Assembly (NCBI GenBank): GCA_029204225.1
Contig: CM055106.1
Coordinates: forward strand, 47,748,633 to 47,812,632
Direction: 5' to 3'
Source of the DNA: Diphasiastrum complanatum
Lineage: Eukaryota > Streptophyta > Lycopodiopsida > Lycopodiales > Lycopodiaceae
Length of the DNA: 64,000 nt
Position numbers and translations under genes: made by a program
The notes under the pieces: generated by a model
Database searches by the model: none
Told to the model about the DNA's origin: nothing
What the model saw: the letters and a program-made list of their open reading frames with translations, nothing else
Shown: one piece after another, positions 10,981 through 22,339 of the stretch
How the letters are laid out: the number at the start of each line of letters is the position of its first letter
How positions within the stretch are numbered: the stretch's first letter is position 1

Positions 10981-13222
10981 CTACATTCCAACCTTCTCGA
11001 GAACTTCTTGCGAGTCCTGCTCGCCTCGTCATTGTGCCATTTGCTTTCTCTCGCTCATCTTTCGCCCCAGGGCTTCAAAAACTTGAAAGCAGAGCTTACT
11101 TCCGAAATTGAGGGGTCCCATATTTTCTCTTACCTTTTTCACGAAGCCTATTTTCACCAATCTTCTACCATGGTCACATAGCGTGATGACATGAAGGCCA
11201 CTCTGTAGTATAGCCTGGCCATCATCTCATGGCCTTCTTCCGACTGGAGGGCTACATTTGGGTTGATTTTGATGGGCTCCAAGCCTTGATCCCAGAAACA
11301 ATCTTGCTTCATCTAAAAGGCCATGGATCTGCAATACTCGACACTTTCTTGCACGCAAAGATCGGCACTTGTTTTTTATTTATGCCTGAAGTCGAGTAAT
11401 TGTAGCCTCAGATAATTTGGGGAGGTTCTCTCTAAAATTCCCAGAATGACTGGCCAGTTTACCAACTCTACTCGTGGCTTTTCTTTCGGCCATGGGTTTC
11501 TGTGTTTGAGTGGCATGTAGAAGGGATCCACTCGCTTCCATGTCGGTGCCTTCAGATACTCTTGGAGTCGCCTGCTATCCTTCAGCACTTTATTCCGCCA
11601 TTCTGGTTGCGGTTGTAACGTGGCAATGATCTCGGCCCTGGTGGAGTATTGGCTTTGATCGATGTCTTCTTTGCCTCCCCTCATGTTGGGAGGGTATTTC
11701 CTCTCAAATTTCTCTGAATCTCTTGTGTCAGCCAATTTGCCTCTGGGCCTGGTAAGTGAAGTTGTCCTACGCAGTTGGGATGGCCTCGCAAGATAATCAT
11801 CTAGGGCCTTGGTGCCCAAATCTTTCTCTTTAGCTCGCTCGCTTGTCGACGGCTCAGCTGCGTCCGTGTCTTGCCTGGACAAGAATGTCTTGTCTCTGGT
11901 TGATCCGCCAAGATGTCATCATCACCTCCCATGTCGGTGTTAGTTTCTGGAAGGTCAGGGATGGAATGATCTGGAGAGAGGGGTGCGGGGGTGATAGGTT
12001 TAGGAGGAGGTGGAATCATCAAGTTATACGTCGCACCGAGGGAGTGGAGTTTTTGGAGGAACTCGTCTCATCGGGCTTTGTAGGTGTCAGCTGGGCCTTT
12101 TGATGGGCCTATTATTTTACTAGGAGGTGATGGAGAGAGGGAAGATGAAAGAATCGGATAAGTTGGAATAAATGTTTCCGAAAAATTAAATGCAGAGTAG
12201 GAGAAGGGGTTAAAGGTGGGAGGGGGTCGGAGAAAAGTTCTAGAAATAGCATCGGCTCTCTAGCCACCGGATCCCGAGCTACCGTCTGAAGGGTGGGTTT
12301 GCTCGTCTCGATTTCCTGCTCCATCATTCCCATCATCATCTCGTGGGTTCGTTGATTGAGCGCTTGCTTGGGCCTTGCACGTCGTGTCCCATAATTGGCT
12401 CACCTTGTCCAAGACTTGCTGTAGGCCCTTCGTGGTGTCTTCTAGCTGCTTATGGGACTCAAGGATGATCTTCTCTTGCTTGGCCACAATGTTTTGAAAA
12501 ATTTTCTTTTCGGCATCTTGTTCTTGGATTAGCCGCACGTATTTCTCCATCCAGATGGCTGAGGCCTGTGGAGCCTGAAATTGAATGTCCTCAGGCTTGA
12601 CTAGAGGAGCATCGACTGTCATTGCACCCGATGATCCGTCTCATACTTGGTCGATTTGGACCATCTGTGCATCAGTAGTTGCTGGACCTCTTCCAGAGTG
12701 GATTTCTGCCCGGCCATCATGGATCTGGCTTGCACTGTCTCTCTTTTTTTTTCTTTGGCCAGTCCTTGAAGTCGCACAATTTCTTGGTCTTGATGCTGGA
12801 CCTTGCTCTCGAGCATTTGATACTAGCTCACCAACCAATGCATGTGGTAGCTTGTTTTGGATAGGCCTATCATCGAGCGCTTGGCTACTTCAATGAGCTT
12901 TTCAGAGTTAGTGAGAGTTGGGTATTGATCTGGAGTGTGGGATGGTGAGGTTAAACCAAAAAATAAGCATTGTGTTAGAGCTGAAGATGGAGGTGGAGGT
13001 GGAGGTAGTGGAGGAATGATATTAGTAACTGTTGTGGTAGTGGTGGTGGTTAGTGGAGGGGTCAGACTTCTTCCTGGCTGCTTCTCCTTCTCTGGCTTGT
13101 CGTCGCTTATTTTCATCAGGTCCGCAGCATCAAAATATTGCGATGTGTCTAATATGTGGACTTGTTGGGCCTGTGGTTGTTGAGCCACTTCCGTGACCTG
13201 GGGACTGGATATCCCCACTGCG

Positions 13223-13257
<35 letters not shown>

Positions 13258-14319
13258 AACTTGTGCCGTCATGTGAGGTGCTTGTGTAGAGGTAGTTGCT
13301 CCATCACCCCCGTCGATGACATGTGAGGGTGATGAGTGTGGTTGTGAGGCCTTGGATGAGCTTCTATCATCTGAGGTGGAACCATCTAAAACTGATCCCA
13401 TTGGTGATGTGCTTCCAGCTTGAAGCTTATTTTGCATCCTTTGTTGCCTTGTGTCTGGCAACTGGGCCTTGGAGGTATCGGTCTCTTGAGCTCCGGAGGT
13501 TGTAGCTGCTTGTGAGTCTGGTTGTGGGCTTGTTTGCTTCTGTACCAGAGGGAGAATACTAGTGTTTACTCGTTTAGGCTGGGATGCCAATGGTGAAGTT
13601 GCCCTTGATCATGCACGCTTGGACTTTGTTGACTCAATGGAAATTTCCCATGCCTTGTCTGCAAGCTGCAAGTGTTGTTGAGGCTTTGGCCCATTCTGTA
13701 CTTGGTGAAGAGTGATATCTGTCAAGAGATATCCGAGTATTGTTGTCTGCTGCTTGTTCTTAATGCACTCATGAAGACAATTCAAAACAAATTGTGCCCA
13801 GTCATAGAGATTCTGGGAATGTAGTCGTGAATCTGCCATCATGTGAAACAGGGACATGGGTACCCTCTGCAACTTTGTTCTTGGTCGTTGTCTGCACTTT
13901 GTCAAGTCCGCTTGTAGTTGTGACTCATTGATTGCTTCGACTCGATACCCATTCTTGTTTTTCCACTTGGCCACGGACGGGTCAATGAATTTGAAATATG
14001 TTGTTTGCTCAATTTTTTTAAGTGTCCTCGTGACAACATTGGGTCCTCTTGGGAACCCAAAAGGCTGCAAGTCGGCCGGTGCAAATGATATGTTGTAAAC
14101 ATAGTTCCTCACAGGAGGAACTATGAGCTGACATGACCTTGTTGTAGCATTGTAGTTGGCATATGATACCCTGCCAAGTTTGGCATCATGGTGTAGCCTA
14201 TCATATGTTGATCTAGAACATCCATGAACCAGGAATATGTACAGGAAGAAGAGAATGCATAGAAAGTACATAAGTAATGGTATGAAGTATAACCAAGGAA
14301 TGAGGTGAAAAATAGGCAT
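10981..14319 (-). pseudogene. gypsy B1 additional ORF (aORF), about 1100 codons
   Basis: Minus-strand ORF directly after the pol C-terminus. N-terminus: 35 residues dominated by Leu, Ile, Phe and Tyr (LLMYFLCILFFLYIFLVHG), a strong membrane-anchor candidate. Next a helical domain (PFGFPRGPNVVTRTLKKIE, FKFIDPSVAKWKNKNGYRV, MSLFHMMADSRLHSQNLYDW). Then a Pro/Thr/Gly-rich stretch with a homopolymer at 13223-13255, coiled coils (IFQNIVAKQEKIILESHKQL), and a C-terminal part with EYLKAPTWKRVDPFYMPLKH and RNPWPKEKPRVELVNWPVIL. Frameshifts occur near 12820, 12260 and 11880. The terminal stop at 10981-10983 is also present in B2. Function unknown; an env-like role is conceivable for the hydrophobic start but no envelope motif is seen. 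Confidence 0.65.
13223..13255. repeat. 33-base C homopolymer
   Basis: Thirty-three consecutive C lie in the aORF, giving a poly-Gly run on the minus strand. The homologous site in B2 (about 42803-42809) has only 7 C. The length may be real slippage or an assembly error. Confidence 0.95.
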
Positions 14320-14383
14320 GGAAAACTAGAACTACAGCAAGATCATAAGAAAAATAGAAAGAAAGAAATAAAAAATGTAAAAT

Positions 14384-14857
14384 TTATACTAGGAAAAAGA
14401 TATAAATTGGGTCAACAAAAAACAACTCTTCGCAATACTGCCTTAGACGACCACCATTTACAACAGTGTCTTGGAGGATTCCGTCAAGTGTTTGCAACTG
14501 GACTGCATCATTAGGAAAGATTTTATTAATAACATACGGCCCCTCACTTTTGAATTTCAATTTGACAGGGTGCTTTTTGGATGTATAAAGAAGCATTTGG
14601 TCACCTAAATGTAGATCTTTATTGCATAGGTGACGGTCATGCCAGGCCTTTTGACGTCGTTTATTAATCAGTTGTGCGTGGTAAGATATAAGTCTTGTCT
14701 CGCATAACTGGGTTAACGTAAATAGCCTAGTTTTGAGTTGTTGTTTGATTGCAGCTTTTTCACAGAGATCTGTTGAAAAAGCTTCCATGACTCGTAATGA
14801 TGGGACTAAGATTTCTACTGACATTACTGCCTCTTGCCCTAGATCAATTCTAGACAC
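14384..14857 (-). pseudogene. gypsy B1 pol C-terminus
   Basis: Only the end of integrase survives: VMSVEILVPSLRVM, a helical stretch with LCETRLISYHAQLINKRRQ, AWHDRHLCNKDLHLGDQMLL and the C-terminal barrel-like part FKSEGPYVINKIFPND, GRLRQYCEELFF. The upstream break is close to 14843, where the typical YGQEA context turns into unrelated sequence. The frame ends about 65 bp before the aORF start codon, so pol and aORF are separate but adjacent. Confidence 0.8.
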
Positions 14858-15560
14858 AAAATCCTAACAAGAACAATCATTAATTGAAGGTAGGTGTACT
14901 TTCTGGTTTCCCACGTGTGAAACCGTGTCTGAGTACGGACTCCAACCTGAAAATCAAGTACACATTGATAGCACCTCAAAACAATCAAAACAAATGTAGA
15001 CAAATGGAGAGAATCACTCAAAATTGCTTCCAAAACCAAGATTGGTGTCTCACAATGATTATGGCCAAATGTGGCTCTATATATACAATAAGTGAGAGCT
15101 CGTGGTACTGATCATCCCTTTGATCCCACATGTGTGAAGGTGATTTGTCATATGATGATTCATCATGCAAAACTGACACTTGGACAAAACCTTCTATTTT
15201 GAGCACTTTTGGTCCATTTTCCTTCTATATGGAGATCTACTTGAAAATCTTCTAGAAGTCAAAATTCGTCTACTTCAGCTTATTCCACACATGTGAGCTG
15301 TCCTCAACACATGGGATGTGACACCTAACCAAAGGATGTGGCTCATGCAATCAATAGATTGATGCCATGTGCCATATGTGTAGAAAACTAGTTTTTGGCC
15401 TTTTTAGCCACTAGAACTTGAATTAAATCATATGTACAACCTATATGATTATGGTACATGACAAGTACACTATTTTCACAGATGGGAACAGACTCCACAC
15501 ATGTGTAATCATCCTATATACAATATTTTTGGCCTCTACCAAGTTTATTTTTGCATTTTT
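14858..15560. other. foreign filler inside gypsy B1
   Basis: No coding sequence is recognisable. The DNA has several CACATGTG or CACGTGTG palindromes and a TATATATA near 15080, which would fit an LTR remnant. It replaces the end of the 5' LTR, the primer site and nearly all gag-pol. Boundaries are inferred from loss of B1 similarity on both sides. Confidence 0.45.
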
Positions 15561-16598
15561 CACAGTTCTTCTGGTTCTTGCAGTTCTTCTTGTTAGAACG
15601 GTTATCACATGGATGTGTTACTCAGAATTCAACATGTATTTCCCAGCCTGTCAATGGGAGACACTATTTCAATACTCGGCTACATGCATAAGCGAGCCGT
15701 GTAACCATCTAGAGCTCAAGAGGATCAATGTTCTGGAATAATGAGCAGTTCTACCACTGTCTACTAAATCAGAAAACAATCAAGAACAAGATTAATCACT
15801 CAAACAATAAACAAGAAACAAGAAACTAGATTCCTTACATCATAATAATAGTCCAAGAATCAAGAAACACTCATTTTTTGATGTTTAGATTGCCCAAGAA
15901 CAATCAAGAACTGGAATGTAAGAAATTATGCCAGATCTACATCACAACCAGCCTATTTAGTTTACTTGCATGCTGATTCCTACCTTATTACACAAACAAG
16001 AAATGAATCCTAATCCACAACTAAGTAAGAAACAAGAAAACAAGATCCTAGTTAATCCACAATACAAGGAAATCAAGCATGCTCATAGAAACTTCACTCA
16101 AGAACATTGCCATGAACAAGGAGCTTAGGAATTATCAAGAACTCGTGGAGGATCCTCTTTATTTGCTCAAGAGAACTTGACAATACATTCAAAGCTCCCT
16201 CACAAGAGAGGGGAGCCCTTAAATAAGCAAGAAGGCTGCCCATGTGGAGCCCAAGTGGCAATTGCACCAAATTAGAAATTACATGTGGAATTTGCCCTTC
16301 CACTGAAGGTAACCATCAAAAGGTGGCTCACTCTAACTAATTAAAGGAGGGTCTACATTTATTTACAAGGCCTAGGAAATATGACTAGCTCCTACGTGGT
16401 CGTTCCTTCTCTGGGATACACCATGTAGGCTCACATAGATACTTCACTATCATCCTAGCTAGTAATTTCTCGGCTCTCATGCTCGGCTCTCAGCTTCTTC
16501 TACTCTCCTCCTTCTGAGACCTCCTCGGTCATAGGTGAGAGGTATTCTGTGTCTTCAGCTTGGCTCGACATCAGGGGATTCTCTGGAATTTACTAACA
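15561..16598 (-). repeat. 5' LTR of gypsy B1 (U5 end missing)
   Basis: Matches 9830-10806 along its length but lacks about the last 85 bases of the minus-strand LTR. The outer end CTAACA at 16598 is followed by the target duplication GTTGT. The U5 loss goes together with loss of the primer binding site. Confidence 0.85.
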
Positions 16599-16603
16599 GT
16601 TGT

Positions 16604-16740
16604 GCCTTCGCGTACCATTGCTGCATTTCCTTCATATCCATTAGAGGCCTAAGCTCACAGGGTCAGCAATGCTTCCGACCATAAACTCAAAGTCAACAAA
16701 AGTAGTCATGGTTATCGCAACTCATCTTTGTGTGTTTAGG
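16604..16740 (-). pseudogene. upstream part of the B' aORF beyond the B1 insertion
   Basis: Minus-strand coding here (TTFVDFEFMVGSIADPVSL, then after a one-base shift MDMKEMQQWYAKAQPMFQKL) continues across the B1 target site into the relic at 9738. The continuity of frame after removing B1 plus one target copy is the main support. Confidence 0.55.
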
Positions 16741-17522
16741 TTGTGAGTTATTGCAATCTTTCTTGCGCTCTCTTAGTCTGTAGAATCATAAAGTGCAAAC
16801 AATAAATATGTTTGTGAGTAGTAGAATAGTGATTGTATGTGTTAGAGCGTTGAGAATGCACAAAGATCGCTAGAGAGTCGTGAGAGTTAGCACTCGGTCA
16901 CACAACAAATTCTTGAGGTATAAGTACATTTGTGAACGGTCATCTTATGTTGGTCGGTCGATATATCCCTCGGTTAATGTGTCTGTTGGTTGATGTGACC
17001 TTTGATTGACGTGCCCCTCATGTGAACTTCGGTTGATGTCTTTTGGTTGATGCGGTATGTTCTTGCGGTGGTCTACAGTTGTTTGTGGTTGCTCTCGGTT
17101 AATGCAGCTTCTTGCGGTCATCTACGATTACTTTCGGCTTCTTGCGATTGGTTGCCTAGTTTAATTGTTAGCCAAATTTGGTTGATATTAGCTAGGTTTC
17201 TCATTAACCGTGATTGTTGTAGGAACTTGTTGAAGTATGTCTGGAGCTTATTCGTGATTCGTGAAACACAAGGATTTCTCCTTGTCTCTCCCTCCCTCAA
17301 AACGTTGTGGAATGACAAGTGTGAAACAACTAGTTGAACATCAAACAAATTGTTGTGTGACAAATGAAATTAACGTGTAGGTACACGAGGTGTGTACTGG
17401 AATAAGAGAAATACTAAATTGAGAAGAAAACAAGAAGATGTCAAAAATGTTGTGCAATGGATATATACGATGCTCGTGGGTGTGAAAAATTTGTCGCAAA
17501 AGAAGGGGGTATGAGGACAACA
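16741..17522. other. GT-rich unassigned DNA between B' aORF and B' RNase H
   Basis: This region repeats short motifs such as TTGGTTGATG, TTGCGGT and CTTGCGGTC. It resembles in composition the GCGGT-rich block at 55260-55900. No gene is visible. It occupies the place where integrase should lie between RNase H and the aORF. Confidence 0.4.
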
Positions 17523-17795
17523 TAAATCATTGTTAAAGCTTCTCTTTCCATTGTGGAATAATTTACTTCAGCAAGGAATAGTTGTCGGCTGAGGAAGCAA
17601 ATTGGATAGTCTTTCCCAGATTCTCCTAATTGTGTTAGGATGACTCCAATAGCATATTTACTAGTGTCAGTATGAACATAGAATTCTAATCGATAGTTCG
17701 ATGCTCGAAAAATGGGTGCAGTGACAAGTGCATGCTTCAAATCCTCAACTGCTTGTATTCTTTCTTTGGTCCATTTTGGATCTAACACTATCTCA
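17523..17795 (-). pseudogene. gypsy RNase H fragment of relic B'
   Basis: Minus-strand reading gives KWTKERIQAVEDLKHALVTA, FRASNYRLEFYVHTDTSKYA and IGVILTQLGESGKDYPICFL, then VNYSTMEREALTMIYVV: the connection/RNase H start with the first catalytic Asp (HTDTS) and the Glu helix. It ends abruptly at both sides. It is in the same orientation as the B' aORF and probably belongs to the same old element. Confidence 0.75.
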
Positions 17796-18963
17796 ATTAA
17801 TTTTGGACTTTTTAATTTATTTTGGACGATTTTCTACATATGGTACCAAAAGAGCTAGATAAGAAAAACAATAAAAAATTACTGATTGTTGAAGTGGGTT
17901 TCTCTCGAGTTCGAATCTCATTTCAATACAACTATAAGCCAAACAAGACAAATTTGATCAACGAGTCACAATTTAGTGTCTAAAATCTATTGATGATTTT
18001 TTCCAATAGCTATGAACACCTAATATAATTGTAAATTCAAAATAGATTTGGTTCTTGAGTATCATATACACTGAACTTATAATTCAGATGTAGTTAATAT
18101 TTCAATTGTTAGATTAAGAGGGTTGCAGTGGATGTTTTTGGGAAATCATATATAATCATGTCTAAAATTTGTGTCGATCCGAATAACACAGACAAGTTTT
18201 CCTATGTTAAAATCTTAACCATTGATATTTAAAAGGAACATAAACATTACTAAATCATATACTACTTTCAAGTTGTATTATAAGAAACTCTCAATGACAA
18301 AAATTTAATCACAATGTGTCATTTGCCACTAAAAGTGGTTCATATATATTATTAATGGTCTTGGGCCAAGCCCTACATTAGTCAAGAGACTATTACAAAA
18401 GATGCACAACTTTGGTGCAATTCTAGATAGTGTAGAAGTTTAACCTTTTAGACTAGTAAACTATTCTAATATTCTAAAGGTTAAGAATTAGAAACTATTT
18501 CCAACCTTTAGAATTTCTAAAAGCCGTTAACTTTCTACATTATGATTCCGCATGGTCTTACAATACACATGTCGTGGAATAGGATTTACTTATAGGGTGA
18601 CATGCCCATGCCCTAGCATACAAAAAAGTCGTCTTTCTACAAAATTTCCAAGCTGGATTTACAACTGAATCTACAAAAGAAATTATATCAACACGTCTTT
18701 TGAAGCCAAATTTGGACTTGTTGCAGATTCGAAATCTACCAACACTCACTAATACATTACAAGTCCTATAATTATGGACACAAAGATTGTAACCAGGACT
18801 CTACAACTACAATCATGCACTCTACTCATCAATATCAGCTGCACATTCATCGGATAATTTAAACAAGTATTTTTTGATATGTGCCACTGATATTTTCGGA
18901 ATAGATATTGATTTTCCATATATAGTCGTGTGCTTTAATTGTTTTTTTTTCCTTCAATTTCCA
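17796..18963. other. AT-rich unassigned DNA
   Basis: No coding sequence is recognisable. A 107 bp inverted repeat lies at 18432-18538 and is listed separately. Confidence 0.4.
18432..18538. repeat. 107 bp inverted repeat (hairpin)
   Basis: The left arm GTAGAAGTTTAACCTTTTAG pairs with the right arm ending CTAAAAGCCGTTAACTTTCTAC-like sequence; an inner pair TTCTAAAGGTT / AACCTTTAGAA extends the stem. It could be a small MITE or fold as an RNA hairpin. Confidence 0.6.
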
Positions 18964-19570
18964 TCAATGGCCCAATTCTAACACATCTTCGACAAGCTTT
19001 TGGTCGTCCATTTCAGGACTTTGGGTAGAACTGTCCACCATATCAGTGAGTGTATTGACACTCACATCCTTGGTAATGGATCGTTCTTGATTGCCATTTG
19101 ATACAATACCAAATCTTGCTAGGATTTTATCAACTTCAAGAATTGAATTTTGAATCACAATTGGACTATGATTAATAGTCACAAAATAATTGATTTGTAA
19201 TGTCGCATTCTCTTTAACTTCGTAAGTGAAGTCTCCCCCGTGCTCTACACAGATCGGATCACATTGATTTGAATCATTTGTTTTAGGATCGGTGTGAAAG
19301 GGTGATATTTCAAAAGATTCTTCACTCAAATTTTCAAAAAATTGCACACCACTACATCCCATTCTTCTTCATGAAAAAATGGTAGATTTTTCGTGAATTC
19401 TAGTAATAACTTTGATTCATCAATTGAACATTAAGTTTTATATATTGATTGGAAATTTCATGTATGGGTGATTCTACAAGAAATAAATCTCTATACAGAT
19501 TTTCTATGGCTTGAGAATCATTCTCATCATAGAATAAAAATCCTCGTCGTACTAGGCGTGTGAGAATCAT
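18964..19570 (-). pseudogene. unrecognised frameshifted ORF
   Basis: The longest open piece is 18964-19362 (132 codons), acidic and Asn/Asp/Glu-rich (CDPICVEHGGDFTYEVKENA, HSPIVIQNSILEVDKILARF). Coding character seems to continue upstream in two other frames (RLVRRGFLFYDENDSQAIEN, then LLLEFTKNLPFFHEEEW) to about 19570, which implies two frameshifts. I do not recognise the family. It could be a retroelement pol linker or a host gene fragment. Confidence 0.35.
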
Positions 19571-22200
19571 GATTATATTTTTTCAATCAATCAATGTTTT
19601 TTTTAAAGGGACCTCCAATACGTCCAGTATTGGTCTAGTTCTCAGTACAACGCCCAATGACCCTACTTGCACAAACCACTACTCCAAACAAACCTCACAA
19701 TTTTTGGTGCTCAAGCCTTATCCAAAAAGACCTCAAGAGTCACTCATAAAATTGATACAAAATAGGCTCCGATTGCCACAACGCATTCAAACCTTCACAG
19801 ACAATTTGGATCAAACGAGCTTTTGGTTGTGCAAGTTAATGGTCAACTCAACAAAACCGTTTGAAAACACTTTCAAACAATAAACAAGAATTCGAAAGAA
19901 GCTCATGCTCCTCCCGGCAGACGCACCACTAAAGGATTAGAAAACGACCCCCAAATAGGCTGTCAATCTAAAGGAATGCTAATGGAAGTCGGTCTATACC
20001 ACAATTACAGCTCAAGCTCCATTGGGTATGGAGTCGAAAATAAGGTGTTCATGACCACATGCTCTTTCAATGGCAATCGGCAAGGCAAATTTCTAACGGT
20101 CAACAGACAATTTTCAAGTAGCCTAGGGAACTTTGAAATGGTCAAGCACCATTTCACTATAGAAAGACGTGACTTTCGGAAAGCTAAATGGGCTATAAAA
20201 TGGCTATTAGGATTTCCCTCAATCAATAGGCTTATACCTTGTTCGTTAGAGTTCTTGATAGCCGAAGCAAGTGTTTACAAAGTTCAGTTCTTGTTCAGCG
20301 ATTAAACAACAATGTTGTTGTTCAATTAAGGTATCACAAATGGCATTTTACGTTATTGTTCATTTATAATCGAAGTGTAATAAGCAATAGTTATCTAAAC
20401 AATGGCAAGATAAGTACGAGTTTAGTGCCCCCTGCATGCAATTGGACTGGCTTTGCAAATGCCAAGGGTTCAGTTACCAAACAAGTGCCAAACCTTTGCA
20501 GTTCATCGAGGCTAACAAAAACTAATAAACCAAACAGTTTAGCAAAATCCACGGAACCCTAGCACTAAACTTTTCACGAGTGCAAATAGGCAGAGTTTGA
20601 GATGGATCGGGCCTTGGAATAAACCTGCAAGCAGGGAATGAGAAAGACGACCACAAGCAGGGTCGTGGACAGGCATGGAATAGCGTGGGCCGGTTCTATT
20701 TCTTACACACAGGCAGAAAAAGGAAAAGGCAATAGGCCACAGGGTGGGGAAAACAGGAAACGAGCCACAGACGGGCTGGAGGATGAGCATAGGTAGACAA
20801 TATTTTTGCCCTCCTTCAAGATTCAGACCGTTCAATCGATCTCAGGGCAGCAAGCTATAAGACACCTTCTCCAAGCAACGATGAGCAGCGAAGAGGGAGA
20901 GCGATACGTAGGTAGGGTAGGCACAAACCCACAGGCAAACAAATGGGGAGGGCCGATAGGCAGGAAAGGAAGCGCAATTCTATGGTTCCCTTCACTTAAG
21001 CAGGGTGCAGATAAGCCAGCTGGCCAGGCAAGGGGAGTGTAGATCGGATAGAGGGGAGCCGCTGACCAGCCTATGAGATGGGCGCAAACAGGGCTGTAGG
21101 CAACAGAAATGGCAGCAATGGCAAGCAAACCCACAGACAGCAAATAAACAAACCGCAGGCAGGGTTTGTTCAGATTACACGGCCCTCAACATGTTGCAAG
21201 ACAGCCTGCGGATCTGTTTCCTGACCTACGATGCACAGGGTAGGGGTTCCACGTTGCAAATGGATCTCCAGATGACTGACAGCGCACTCTTCATCCTCTC
21301 AGCAAATAGCGATGGCCTTCCTCAAATCACTATTCTGAAATGTAGAAGAGCAGCCAAGCAAACTCATCTCTGAGCCAAAAAAATTGCACACAGTTGGCTT
21401 CTTGGTCAGCGAATGATTGAAAGGTAGAACTTGGATCCAGGCCACAGGGTTGGGAAAGATTAGTCACTGGCAGGGAAGAGACAGGGTAGGTCGTGAGCAA
21501 ACAGATAATGAGGTAATTGGTGAGACTTCCAAAAGCATGTGTGTTCAAAGAACAAGCAAAGCAAAAACTGCCTTCTTGAACAGCAGACAATCTTAAACAA
21601 ATCTTTGAGATCAATGACTTGAAAGAGATAATAGCCTGAAATAAGTATTCTAGACAAGTTACTGCTCATAAGCTGTAGAGCAAAAAGGACAACAAACTTC
21701 CAATTAGTGAGATCCTTATGAATGAGGTAGCAAATGGCTTGTAATTCTTCAAGTCCTGCACCCACACCCACAGGGCTAGAGGCAACAATCTCAAGAAATA
21801 AATCTGTTAATGGACATCAAGTGATCTCCTAATACCCACAATTTGCAAACAAATGTTAGAGATGGCAGAAAGATAACACCAAATCTGATCCAACAAAAGA
21901 AATGGTGATAACACAGTCCTAGAGATCAAAGCAGTGAATTAATAGCAATGAAATATAAGCAGTTTGCAACAAAGACAAAACATAGAAGTTAGAGTAGAAG
22001 GCATTAGGCACATCAGCCTCTTCTCCTTTCCTTCTCCTTGCCTCTATGGAATCAAACAACAGGATGAGGGTAGAGGAGATGAGATACAACAAATAGACAA
22101 TGTTATGTAGAGGGCAGCCTCCTTCTAACACTATGGAGGGCTGAGGCCCAAAGAGATGCACCTTTTCGTGAACCAACAAGGGACTTTTTGGTAGTTGGCC
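19571..22200. other. long unassigned stretch
   Basis: No motif-bearing ORF is seen on either strand. 20580-21180 is purine-rich on the plus strand with frequent AGGCAGGG, GGGCAG and CACAGG words. 21900-22200 has CT-rich words. It may be decayed retroelement non-coding DNA, but I found no matching partner in the window. Confidence 0.35.
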
Positions 22201-22339
22201 CCAAACTTAAGGGCAGAGCCCCAAATTTGGTTTTTTTTGCAATGCTATTGAAAGTATAATTAGCAAAATTATGAAAATATAATAAAAGTATAATTAAAAA
22301 ATTTTGAAAACTGTAACAAAATTATGAAACAAATTTAGC

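Larger units (their letters stand above)
9739..16603 (-). mobile_element. gypsy B1 with perfect 5-bp target duplication
   Basis: Two copies of a repeat beginning TGTTCAC and ending CTAACA on the plus strand flank this unit. GTTGT occurs directly outside both ends (9739-9743 and 16599-16603), a perfect target duplication. Removing the unit and one GTTGT joins two pieces of the B' aORF in an open frame (MQQWYAKAQPMFQKLEF across the join). Minus-strand order is 5' LTR, foreign filler, pol C-terminus, aORF, 3' LTR. Gag, protease, RT, RNase H and most of integrase are absent, so it could only have moved before the deletion or with proteins from elsewhere. Confidence 0.88.

Noticed and set aside
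12585-13183. Plus-strand ORFs opposite the B1 aORF
   Set aside because: They are reverse-strand shadows of the Pro/Gly-rich aORF and have no motif.
18964-19570. Transferred plastid gene
   Set aside because: The acidic, Asn-rich style suggested this, but I could not match any plastid protein with confidence.
20539-21143. Minus-strand ORFs of about 100 codons
   Set aside because: Composition follows the purine-rich plus strand; no domain, start context or homologous copy.
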